DNA of 64,000 nt, taken from the NCBI RefSeq assembly GCF_005863245.1, contig NZ_VBUT01000006.1, positions 310,001-374,000 on the forward strand, in the 5' to 3' direction. The position numbers and the translations under genes are program-made. The notes under the pieces were generated by a model. It was not told the origin of the DNA, made no database searches, and was given only the letters and a program-made list of their open reading frames with translations. The stretch is from Nocardia cyriacigeorgica. GTDB taxonomy: Bacteria > Actinomycetota > Actinomycetes > Mycobacteriales > Mycobacteriaceae. This document shows, piece after piece, positions 26,809 to 34,078 of the stretch (its first letter is position 1; every line of letters starts with the position of its first letter).

Positions 26809-27561
26809 TTAACCGATGTCGTCCAGCACGATATCGATGACCCGGGCGATGCCCGCCGGGTCGATCGAGGCGGACGGATCGTCGAGGTACTGATGGAGGG
26901 CCTGGCGAACAGCCGTCGCCGAGGGTTCGCGTTCGAGCGCCCAGCGGGCCGCCGCGGCCTTGCCGATATGGCGGTTGGTGCAGGCGAAATGCCAGATGCG
27001 GCAGGCGGTGAGCACCATGAGCGCGGCGCTCTCGGCGTCATCGGGGCGGGTGCGCCACTGCCGCAACCAGTAGCGCCCGCGCTCGACGATCCATTCGGGC
27101 GGCACCGGGGCGATCACCGCCGCCGGCGCCTCGCCGATGAGCGCGCGGCCGTCCTGCCGGGCCATCGACAATTCGGCGGGCAGGTCGGGATCCTCCGCGA
27201 TCACCTGCTGCACCTCGACGCCGGGGGAAGATCCGTCGTAGCGGCCGATGTGGAACTGAGCGGACGGCGTGCGAGTGGGTGCCGCGACGACATCGGTCAG
27301 CACTACATGCAGATCGATGCCGCTGGCCGGGCCGACCTCGGCCTGCCGCACCGACGTTTCCAGTGCCACGCGCATATCGCCGGTCAGTTCCGTGTCGCTG
27401 ACCACCAGCAGATCGATGTCACTGCGATGCGGCCGGAAGTCACCGGTCACCAGTGAGCCGTGCAGGATCACCGATCTGGTCGCGGTGCCGAGGGTGTCCG
27501 AGCAGGATTCGGCGAGCCGGGTGGCAGCCGTATGGGCGAGGGCCGGAGCGGGGTGCGTCAT
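26809..27561 (-). CDS. Nucleotidyltransferase with aminoglycoside-adenylyltransferase-like domain (AadA/DUF4111 type)
   Basis: About 250 residues. The nucleotidyltransferase core reads SVILHGSLVTGDFRPHRSDIDLLVV (GS...DxD metal motif), with the third acidic strand in SGIDLHVVLTD. The C-terminal helical domain (WIVERGRYWLRQWRTRPDDAESAALMVLTACRIWHF...IGKAAAARWAL) is that of ANT(3'')/ANT(9) enzymes. It could adenylylate streptomycin- or spectinomycin-type drugs, but distant relatives do not, so resistance is only a possibility. Start at M of MTHPAPALAH (27561) is chosen; GTG 27585 also lies in frame. Confidence 0.8.
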   Translation of the reverse strand: MTHPAPALAHTAATRLAESCSDTLGTATRSVILHGSLVTGDFRPHRSDIDLLVVSDTELTGDMRVALETSVRQAEVGPASGIDLHVVLTDVVAAPTRTPSAQFHIGRYDGSSPGVEVQQVIAEDPDLPAELSMARQDGRALIGEAPAAVIAPVPPEWIVERGRYWLRQWRTRPDDAESAALMVLTACRIWHFACTNRHIGKAAAARWALEREPSATAVRQALHQYLDDPSASIDPAGIARVIDIVLDDIG

Positions 27562-27659
27562 CCGGCTATGGCTACCAGAGTGCACGCCGCTGATCCAGCG
27601 GATTTCGCGCGCGGGTGTGCGCGGTCTGCCGACCGCGAGTTACGCTGTGCGGCAGAGCC

Positions 27660-28283
27660 TTACGACGCCGGTGGTTCAGGGGTGGCGACGACGGCGGTCT
27701 CGGCGCTGCGCTCCCAGCCACGGGCGAACATCCGCATCAGCGCCGGGTACACCAGGACATAACGGAACGGCAGGATCGCCGCCATATAGGCGCGGCCGAA
27801 GAATCCGTTGGGCTTCACCATGACCGCCATCTGGCCGCGATAGCCGCCGTTGTCGTCGGGGACCCAGCCGATGTGCATGAGCGCGTGCACGGTGCGGTTG
27901 GCCATCTCGGCGGCCCATTCGTCATCGGTGCGGTAGACCGATTGGAACGGCACCGAATCGAACGACGGACCGCGTGGCCCGTCGCGCAGGTCGGCGGGCA
28001 GCCGCTCGCGCAGACTGGGGACGCGGGCGCCGACACCGGAATCGTCGCGGTCCCAGCCGAGTAGGGCGCCGAGCTTCCAGCGGATCGCGAACAGCACCCG
28101 ATAGATCAACTCCGGTGACTCGCCGTGCGCACGGTCGGGCGCGGCGATCATGGTGACCAGGCGGTCGAACTCGCCGGGTCCGCCGGGGGTGGGCAGCGCC
28201 CACACGTCCTCGACGAGGAAATCGGGGGCCACCTCGTGGATCCGCCAGGGGCGAGAGGTGTGTGCGCTGCGCGGGAGTCGCAT
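27660..28283 (-). CDS. DUF2867 family protein
   Basis: A 207-residue protein. Family features are HTSRPWRIHEVAPDFLVEDVWALPTPGG, an IRWKLGALLGWD segment, VYRTDDEWAAEMANRTVHALMHIGW, and GQMAVMVKPNGFFGRAYMAAILPFRYVLVYPALMR near the end, which could contact the membrane. DUF2867 also occurs fused to SDR proteins; here it stands alone. It is divergent from a TetR gene with a perfect operator-like palindrome between them, so it is the likely regulatory target. Function unknown. Confidence 0.82.
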   Translation of the reverse strand: MRLPRSAHTSRPWRIHEVAPDFLVEDVWALPTPGGPGEFDRLVTMIAAPDRAHGESPELIYRVLFAIRWKLGALLGWDRDDSGVGARVPSLRERLPADLRDGPRGPSFDSVPFQSVYRTDDEWAAEMANRTVHALMHIGWVPDDNGGYRGQMAVMVKPNGFFGRAYMAAILPFRYVLVYPALMRMFARGWERSAETAVVATPEPPAS

Positions 28284-28364
28284 CGTCGAGTCTCCATCCG
28301 TCAGTGGCCCGGACCGTCACACGGCCGGCGCCCGGAAATCAGTGGTGTGGCAGGAATTCGCAAA

Positions 28365-28380
28365 TATACGGTGCCGTATA
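28365..28380. promoter_or_regulatory. Probable TetR operator (TATACGG-TG-CCGTATA)
   Basis: A 16-bp perfect inverted repeat with a two-base centre lies between the divergent DUF2867 and TetR genes, 82 bases before the DUF2867 start. The size and the AT-rich ends fit a TetR dimer site. Confidence 0.7.
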
Positions 28381-28423
28381 CGTTGATCGTAGCGGCGCCG
28401 CCCCGGGTGTCAACGGCGTCGGC

Positions 28424-28429
28424 GATACT
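28424..28429 (+). promoter_or_regulatory. -10 element of the TetR gene at 28436
   Basis: GATACT is followed by six bases and ATG 28436. It matches the leaderless spacing, although the hexamer is an imperfect TANNNT. Confidence 0.4.
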
Positions 28430-28435
28430 GAAGCT

Positions 28436-29020
28436 ATGGTCGCCGTCACCCGAACCCCGAGGTCCAGCTGGATCGAGCAGGGTCTGCGCGCACTCGCCGC
28501 CGGCGGGCCCGACGCGGTCCGCATCGAGGCGCTGGCGCAGGCCCTCGGCGTCACCAAGGGCGGGTTCTACGGCCACTTCGCCGACCGCAACGCGCTGCTC
28601 GAGGAGATGCTCGACACCTGGGAGCACGAGGCCACCTTCGACGTCCGGGAGCGGGTGGAACGTGAGGGCGGCGACGCACGCGCGAAGGCCAGGCGCGCCG
28701 GTGTGCTCACTTTCTCCGACGACCGGCTGCGCCCGATCGACCTCGCGGTGCGCGATTGGGCCCGGCGCGACGACGCGGTGGCCGAGCGGCTGCGCCGGGT
28801 CGACAACTATCGCATCGGTTACCTGCGAGAATTGCTGAGTACCTTCTGTTCCGACCCCGACGAGGTCGAGGCCCGCAGCCTGCTGGCCTTCAGTCTGGCG
28901 GTCGGCACCTACATGATCGCCGCCGAACACGAGGGCCGCACCCGCGAGCAGGTCCTCGACCGCGCCTCGGCGTTCCTGCTGCGCACCGACCACGACACCG
29001 ACGCGACCGGAACCGCATAG
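28436..29020 (+). CDS. TetR-family transcriptional regulator
   Basis: A 194-residue regulator. The helix-turn-helix covers about residues 10-55 (SWIEQGLRALAAGGPDAVRIEALAQALGVTKGGFYGHFADRNALLEEML). The ligand domain has no close class signature. ATG 28436 follows a GATACT box by six bases and is preferred to the long upstream extension. The palindrome at 28365-28380 is the probable operator controlling this gene and the divergent DUF2867 gene. Confidence 0.88.
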   Translation: MVAVTRTPRSSWIEQGLRALAAGGPDAVRIEALAQALGVTKGGFYGHFADRNALLEEMLDTWEHEATFDVRERVEREGGDARAKARRAGVLTFSDDRLRPIDLAVRDWARRDDAVAERLRRVDNYRIGYLRELLSTFCSDPDEVEARSLLAFSLAVGTYMIAAEHEGRTREQVLDRASAFLLRTDHDTDATGTA

Positions 29021-29034
29021 CTCGGTCCGCTGGT

Positions 29035-29040
29035 TAGGCT
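29035..29040 (+). promoter_or_regulatory. -10 element of the gene at 29047 (leaderless)
   Basis: TAGGCT is followed by six bases and ATG 29047. The box lies only 15 bases after the stop of the upstream TetR gene, so the gene appears to have its own promoter. Confidence 0.55.
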
Positions 29041-29046
29041 CGGGGT

Positions 29047-29916
29047 ATGGGGCTCAGCGAGATCGCGGCCGAACTGTACGGGCTCGACCCGGGTGAATTC
29101 GTCGCGGCCCGCAAGGACCGGGCCGCGCATGCCAAACGGGCGGGCGAGAGCGAGCTGGCCGCCGCGGTGGCCGAACTGCGCAAACCGACCGTCGCCGCCT
29201 GGACGGTGAACCTGCTGGCCCGCGAGGCGCCCGACGAGGTGGACGCGCTGCTGCGGCTCGGTGAGGCCCTGCGCGAGGCGCAGCGGGAACTGTCCGGCGA
29301 CGACCTACGCACACTGACCAGGCAACGTCAACAGGTGGTCAACGCGCTGGCCCGGCGTGCGGGCGAGCTGGCCGCCGAGCACGACCGGCCCGTCGGCGAA
29401 CCGGTGCTGCGCGAGGTCGCCACCACCTTGACCGCCGCCCTGGCCGATCCCGAAGTGGCCGACCAGGTCCGTGACGGCACGCTGGCCAAGTCGGCCAGCT
29501 ACGAAGGCTTCGGCGACGCGGCCCCCGCCCTCGCCGCGGTGCCCGACGCCCGGACCGGCACGGGCCGGCGCGGCACCGGACGTGCTCGCCGCGGCAAGGA
29601 CAGTGGAGGTGACCGGGCCGCCGCGCGCCGCAAAGCCGCGCAGGCCGAACTCGATGAGGCCCGCCGTGACGCCGAATCCGCTCGCGCCGATCTCGACTCG
29701 GCCGAACGCGAGGCCGCCGAAGCGGAGAAACATCTCCGCGAGGCCGGCGATCTGGTCGCCCGCCTGCGCGAGGAGCTGACCGCCGCCGAGCAACAACACC
29801 GGTTCGCCCGCACGGCCGAACGCGGTGCCCGTGAGGCCGCGCGTACCGCCGCTACCGACGTCGAGCGCGCGCAGCGGCGGGTCGAGCGCGCCGAACAGGC
29901 GCTCGCCGACCAGTGA
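29047..29916 (+). CDS. Conserved hypothetical coiled-coil protein
   Basis: A 289-residue soluble protein. The N-terminal third (GLSEIAAELYGLDPGEFVAARKDRAAHAKRAGE...LRKPTVAAWTVNLLARE) is a conserved actinobacterial block. A basic Gly/Arg stretch near residue 180 (GTGRRGTGRARRGKD) could bind nucleic acid. The last 100 residues form a long Ala/Glu/Arg coiled coil with heptad-like spacing. It has no signal peptide. I recognise the type from Nocardia and Mycobacterium genomes but know no function. A 20-bp terminator stem follows. Confidence 0.78.
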   Translation: MGLSEIAAELYGLDPGEFVAARKDRAAHAKRAGESELAAAVAELRKPTVAAWTVNLLAREAPDEVDALLRLGEALREAQRELSGDDLRTLTRQRQQVVNALARRAGELAAEHDRPVGEPVLREVATTLTAALADPEVADQVRDGTLAKSASYEGFGDAAPALAAVPDARTGTGRRGTGRARRGKDSGGDRAAARRKAAQAELDEARRDAESARADLDSAEREAAEAEKHLREAGDLVARLREELTAAEQQHRFARTAERGAREAARTAATDVERAQRRVERAEQALADQ

Positions 29917-29941
29917 CACCGGTGGGTCGACCGGCCGTGCG

Positions 29942-29986
29942 GTGACTTCGGTTGGCCCAGTGCGGGACTGGGCCAACCGAAGTCAC
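29942..29986. terminator. Bidirectional terminator with perfect 20-bp stem
   Basis: Arms 29942-29961 and 29967-29986 are perfectly complementary, beginning GTGACTTCGG and ending CCGAAGTCAC, with the loop GCGGG. It lies between convergent genes and is the strongest hairpin in the window. Confidence 0.85.
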
Positions 29987-30013
29987 ATCGCCGGCGCGAC
30001 CGTCGGCCGGGAC

Positions 30014-30532
30014 TCAGTCGCCTTCGATCCTGGCCGATTGGGTGGGCAGCCTGCGCAGGCCGGCCGACACCTCCTGCACCAGCCCGGTGTAGCTCTCCAC
30101 CAGTTGCGCGAGCCGGCGTTCGGCGTCGTCGACGCCGCGACTGTGCGGGGAGCCCTTCGCCTTCAGATGCCGGACGTGCATATAGGCGGCCACGATCCGG
30201 TCCACCACGGTGCCAAGGGTTTCGGTATGCAGCACGGTGCCCCTGCGATGTTGCGGCACATGGTTTTCGGTCCACACGTCGATCGCGTGGATCAGCGAGT
30301 CCCGCGTCGCCGCGGAATCGGCGTTGTCCTCCGGTGCGGTGTAGGGGTGCAGCGTCGCCAGGTACCGGGCGCAGCGGGTCACCGGATGGCGGTCGGCCGA
30401 GGTGCCTCCCGCGTCGGTGTGGTCGAGGGCGTCGATGAGATCTTGTGCGGTCGGCAGGCGGCCGGTATCGAGGCCGGCTGCCCAGTGGATGTCGTTGTCG
30501 GTCGCTCCGGTGGTCGAATGCTGTCGTCGCAT
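30014..30532 (-). CDS. DUF4254 family protein
   Basis: About 172 residues. The family pattern is visible: a helical part with HPVTRCARYLATLH, RDSLIHAIDVWTENHVPQ, the central VLHTETLGTVVDRIVAAYMHV and the C-terminal RLAQLVESYTGLVQEVSAGLRRLP. The frame is open to 30667, but the extra residues are low in conservation, so ATG 30532 is preferred without a clear Shine-Dalgarno. Function unknown; members are widespread in actinobacteria. Confidence 0.75.
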   Translation of the reverse strand: MRRQHSTTGATDNDIHWAAGLDTGRLPTAQDLIDALDHTDAGGTSADRHPVTRCARYLATLHPYTAPEDNADSAATRDSLIHAIDVWTENHVPQHRRGTVLHTETLGTVVDRIVAAYMHVRHLKAKGSPHSRGVDDAERRLAQLVESYTGLVQEVSAGLRRLPTQSARIEGD

Positions 30533-31094
30533 CGCTGGCCCGCCTCCGCCTAGCGCCCTCCCGTGCTCGGACCCGTTCGGCCGCGCGGTGTCGCGGCCGG
30601 TGCGCAGGGGCGTGATGTCGACCAGGGTGTCACGGTGGGAGCCTTTCGGTTCGCGGTGGCCGTCCACGGCGCGGGCAGCCTCATCGGGCGAAAGCCAGGG
30701 CCGTTCGGCCGATCACTGTCGGATCATCTCGGGGGAGTGGGACCTCGGCCCGCGTCGAGCTGCCGCCGCGCGGTCGGCTGGGGGCCGGGTGACGCGACTC
30801 TCCGAGGGCGGTGGTGCCGGTGCGCGACGAGGAGGACGGCTGCCGGTCGTAGCCGGCTGCCGCGCGTCACTGTGGACGTTGGCTGTGGATCGAGTTCTCG
30901 GAGAGTCTGTCCCACAGCAGGATTATCGTCGTCCCTGCCCGGTCCCGCTGCGCAATCAGCGAATTGCGATCGCACTTTTGCATCTCGACGACGGTCGCAG
31001 CCGCCGGTGAGTGCGCACAGAATTCGGTGCCGCCTTGCCACCCGCGTGCTCGCCCCGCCCGCGCTGTCGGCGGGCGCCGCTACCCTGGGATGCC
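30533..31094. other. 562-bp region without a convincing gene
   Basis: The gap separates the leftward DUF4254 gene from the rightward membrane glycosyltransferase gene. Frames here have no protein-like composition. A TACCCT hexamer at 31081-31086 could serve as the -10 box for the gene at 31095. I see no RNA gene or large palindrome. Confidence 0.5.
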
Positions 31095-32936
31095 ATGGAT
31101 ACCGCCCCGGCCGCCCTGGTGGAGCCCGCCGAGCGGGTGCAGACGGTCCGGGAAAGGCCCTCGACCTGGCGGTTTCCCGCGATTCGATGGCCGGCGGTGC
31201 TGATCGCGGCGGCCGCGCTCGTCATCGCGCAGCTGGTGGTACGCGGATGGGTGGCCGGGTCGGGGTATTTCTATTGGGACGACCTGATCCTCGTCGGGCG
31301 CGCGGGCAGCAGGCCCCTGTGGTCGCCGGAATTGTTGTTCTACGACCATGACGGGCATTTCATGCCCGCCGCCTTCGCTACCGCGTGGCTGGTCACCGCG
31401 ATCGCGCCGCTGTCGTGGGCGGGTCCGGTGGTGACCATGCTCGTGATGCAGGCCGCGGCGTCGGTCGCGGTGGTGCGGATGCTGGTGGTGCTGCTCGGTC
31501 CACGGCGGATCGTGCTGGTGCCGTTGATCTTCTACCTGTTCTGTCCGGTGACGGTGCCCGCCTTCGCTTGGTGGGCGGCCGCGCTCAACGCCCTGCCCTT
31601 GCAGTTCGCACTGGCCTGGGTGATCGCCGATGCGGTGCTGCTCGTGCGCACCGGGCGGCGCCGATACGCGGTGACCGGGGTGGCGGTGGTCGCGGTGGCG
31701 CTGTTGTTCTTCGAGAAGGCCGCGATCGTGCCGTTCGTGGCGTTCGCCGTGGCGGTGCTGGCGCGCTCTGTGGTGGGGGAGCGGGGTGCGGTGCGTGCGG
31801 TGGCGCGCCGCGGAGCACCGCTGTGGCTCGGTTCGGCGCTGGTGCTCGGCTGCTGGCTGGTCGCCTACCTCGCCGTCGTCGATATCGCGTTCACGCGCAC
31901 CGAATCGGGCGATATTCCCGGCCTGCTGCACGCTGCGACCTCACGCGGAATAGTGCCGACGCTGGTCGGCGGGCCGTGGACCTGGGAGCGGTGGGTGCCT
32001 GCGGCGCCCTGGGCGACACCGTCGGCGGTGGCGGTCGCGTTGTCGTGGTGCGCGACGGCGGCGTTGGTCGCGTGGTCGATCCGGTCGCGGGCACGCACGG
32101 CGGCGGTCTGGCTGACGGTGGTCGGATATCTCGCGGTGGCCCTGGTGCCGGTGGCGGTGGCGCGCGGTGGACCCAACAGCGTCGACGAACTCATGCAATC
32201 GCTGCGCTACCTGGCCGATACGGCCGTCGTGCTCACCGCGGTCGGCGCGCTGCTGTTGTCGGCGCGACCGCGCAGGCCCGGGAAGGCGAGTCGTCCGCCG
32301 GCCGCGGCGGTGGTGGGGCTGGCCGCGGCGTTCGTTGTGAGCAGCCTGTGGTCCACCGTCACGTACGTGCGTTCCTGGTCCGATGGCACCACCGAGCGTT
32401 ATCTCACGACGGTCGCCGCGGAACTCGGCGCACTGGATGCTCCGCTGCTGGAGCAGGAGGTGCCGTGGACCGTGCTGAATCCGACGGCGTATCCGCAGAA
32501 CCTGGCCAGTCGGGTGCTCTCGCCCATCGCCGGTCCCGCAATCTTCGCCGACTCGACTCCGCGGCTGCGGATGATCACCGACACCGGCGATATCGTCGAC
32601 GCCCAGGTCTGGTGGAACCGCAGCATCCGTCCGGGTCCCGCGCCGGGATGCGGCTATCGCGTGCAGGGCGGCGAACCCGTGCGGCTGCCGCTCGACGGTC
32701 CCATGCTCGCGCACGAATGGACCGTCCAGCTGAATTATCTGGCCGGTCGTGACGGCACCGTCTCCCTCGGCTTCGAACACGGCGACCAGGTCGCGGTTGC
32801 GGTGCAGAAGGGTTTGCACACCGTGTTCGTCCGGGTCATCGGCAGCGGTTCGGAATTGCGGATCGCCGCGCGGACACCGGGCCTCGACCTGTGCGTCGCA
32901 TCGGGCCCGGTCGGTGTGGCGTCGTACGACAACTGA
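31095..32936 (+). CDS. Large polytopic membrane protein, GT-C glycosyltransferase-like
   Basis: A 613-residue integral membrane protein with about ten to twelve hydrophobic helices between residues 30 and 430, then an extracytoplasmic C-terminal domain of about 180 residues. After the first helix comes GSGYFYWDDLILVGRAG, an acidic pair in the first outer loop as in GT-C (polyprenyl-phosphate-dependent) glycosyltransferases. The DHDGHFMPAAFATAWLV segment follows. It may transfer a sugar to an envelope polymer or lipid. The specificity cannot be read. ATG 31095 is chosen over the 28-residue extension, which is Pro/Arg-rich. Confidence 0.72.
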   Translation: MDTAPAALVEPAERVQTVRERPSTWRFPAIRWPAVLIAAAALVIAQLVVRGWVAGSGYFYWDDLILVGRAGSRPLWSPELLFYDHDGHFMPAAFATAWLVTAIAPLSWAGPVVTMLVMQAAASVAVVRMLVVLLGPRRIVLVPLIFYLFCPVTVPAFAWWAAALNALPLQFALAWVIADAVLLVRTGRRRYAVTGVAVVAVALLFFEKAAIVPFVAFAVAVLARSVVGERGAVRAVARRGAPLWLGSALVLGCWLVAYLAVVDIAFTRTESGDIPGLLHAATSRGIVPTLVGGPWTWERWVPAAPWATPSAVAVALSWCATAALVAWSIRSRARTAAVWLTVVGYLAVALVPVAVARGGPNSVDELMQSLRYLADTAVVLTAVGALLLSARPRRPGKASRPPAAAVVGLAAAFVVSSLWSTVTYVRSWSDGTTERYLTTVAAELGALDAPLLEQEVPWTVLNPTAYPQNLASRVLSPIAGPAIFADSTPRLRMITDTGDIVDAQVWWNRSIRPGPAPGCGYRVQGGEPVRLPLDGPMLAHEWTVQLNYLAGRDGTVSLGFEHGDQVAVAVQKGLHTVFVRVIGSGSELRIAARTPGLDLCVASGPVGVASYDN

Positions 32937-33342
32937 CCTTCGGAGGACGGCCGGATCGGCCTCGCGTCAAGTCGTGGGGTCGGGCGCGACGCGGTGACGG
33001 TGCCGTCTGCCGCATAAATACAGGAGAGTGCAGGTACGTTCATATGCGCATCAAACAATGTGTGCCACCGATCGAGGCGACCTTGCGTAATCGAAACCGA
33101 GCATCGAAGAGGAGAGCCTATTCCCAAACCTGGGAATCTTTCTTGCGGAATCGGGCAAATCGAAAACGCTTCGTGGCGCGAGAGTTTCGCTACCTTAGGC
33201 TATGCGATCTAACGAATCAACTCCCCGTTGAGCTGTTCTTCACCACAGCCTCCCGAGGGGTAGGGGGCGGCCCGATCGGGTAACGTACTGGCGAGTAGCG
33301 TCCGTCAGTGCCGATGGGCAGAGTGCGAAATATTAAGGGACA
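32937..33342. other. 406-bp AT-richer intergenic region upstream of the GNAT-PKS locus
   Basis: The stretch 33030-33240 is visibly richer in A and T than its surroundings and has no protein-like frame. It contains the inverted repeat at 33120-33137. The composition fits a large control region, or a point where the downstream locus was joined to the chromosome. Confidence 0.5.
33120..33137. promoter_or_regulatory. Inverted repeat ATTCCCA-AACC-TGGGAAT
   Basis: Perfect 7-bp arms around four bases, about 210 bp before the GNAT gene. The size fits a regulator site rather than a terminator. Confidence 0.45.
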
Positions 33343-33972
33343 GTGTTGGATCAGTCCGCCGGGATCGTCCTTCGGCCGGCAACCGCAGGTGATATCGATG
33401 AGATCACCCGGGTCGTCGCCGATGCCTTCGAGCACGACGATCCGATCGAGGAGTTCGTCTTCCCCTCGGAGGCCGTGCGGCGACGGAATGCGCCGCGGAT
33501 GCTCAGGGTGATGTTGAAGTACCGGTTCATACCTGCCGGTGGGGCCGAAATCGCGGTGCGTGACGGTGCGATCGTCGGTGCGATTCTGTGGTATCCGGCC
33601 GGGTATCGGCAGAACCTGTGGCGGGAAGCGGTGTCGGGCCCGCAGTTCCTGTGGGCCATGGGTGCGGCCACCCCGCGCGGCATGGCTGTCGATGCCGCCT
33701 TGGCGCGGGTCGCGCCGAAGGATCCGCACAATTTCGTCGTCTATCTCGGCTGTGAGCCCGCCGCGCAGCGCATGGGTGTCGGTAAAGCGCTGATGGTGTC
33801 GCTGCGCGACCGGTCCGACCGGGAAGGCGTGCCGCTCTACGGCATCTGCAAGGACGACAATGTCGGCTTCTACGAGGCGCTCGGTGGCCGCCGGATCGGT
33901 GAGACCACGATCGGTCGCGACGGACCGCGGATGAACGTGGTGATGCGGCCGCCCGCGGAGGCGAAGGTCTGA
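33343..33972 (+). CDS. GNAT-family N-acetyltransferase
   Basis: A 209-residue acetyltransferase. Family features are IVLRPATAGDIDEITRVVADAF at the N-terminus, a GAIVGAILWYPAG strand, VVYLGCEPAAQRMGVGKALM (acetyl-CoA pyrophosphate loop, QRMGVG) and DNVGFYEALGGRRIGE near the end. AAGGGA stands two bases before GTG 33343 and five before TTG 33346, so either may be used. It lies 106 bp upstream of the PKS gene on the same strand and could N-acetylate an amine product of that pathway, which is inference from position only. Confidence 0.85.
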   Translation: MLDQSAGIVLRPATAGDIDEITRVVADAFEHDDPIEEFVFPSEAVRRRNAPRMLRVMLKYRFIPAGGAEIAVRDGAIVGAILWYPAGYRQNLWREAVSGPQFLWAMGAATPRGMAVDAALARVAPKDPHNFVVYLGCEPAAQRMGVGKALMVSLRDRSDREGVPLYGICKDDNVGFYEALGGRRIGETTIGRDGPRMNVVMRPPAEAKV

Positions 33973-34003
33973 TCGACGCGCGAATGCGCAGATGAACCGC
34001 ACG

Positions 34004-34025
34004 GCGGGCGAGGGGTATCGCCCGC
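34004..34025 (+). terminator. Hairpin between GNAT and PKS genes
   Basis: GCGGGCGA (34004-34011) pairs with TCGCCCGC (34018-34025), an 8-bp stem 31 bases after the GNAT stop. It may end the GNAT transcript or attenuate read-through into the PKS gene. Confidence 0.5.
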
Positions 34026-34078
34026 GAATCACAAGGGGGGTTCTCCAGGGGTTAATTCGATGTGGGTGAGGAGTCTTC

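Noticed and set aside
30533..31094. Open frames in the gap before the glycosyltransferase-like gene
   Set aside because: Arg/Pro/Ser-rich composition, no start signals and no resemblance to any family.
33195..33212. Iron box (IdeR/DtxR site) TTAGG...CTAA before the PKS locus
   Set aside because: The spacing is 18 instead of 19 bases and the inner positions do not fit. No siderophore gene is present.
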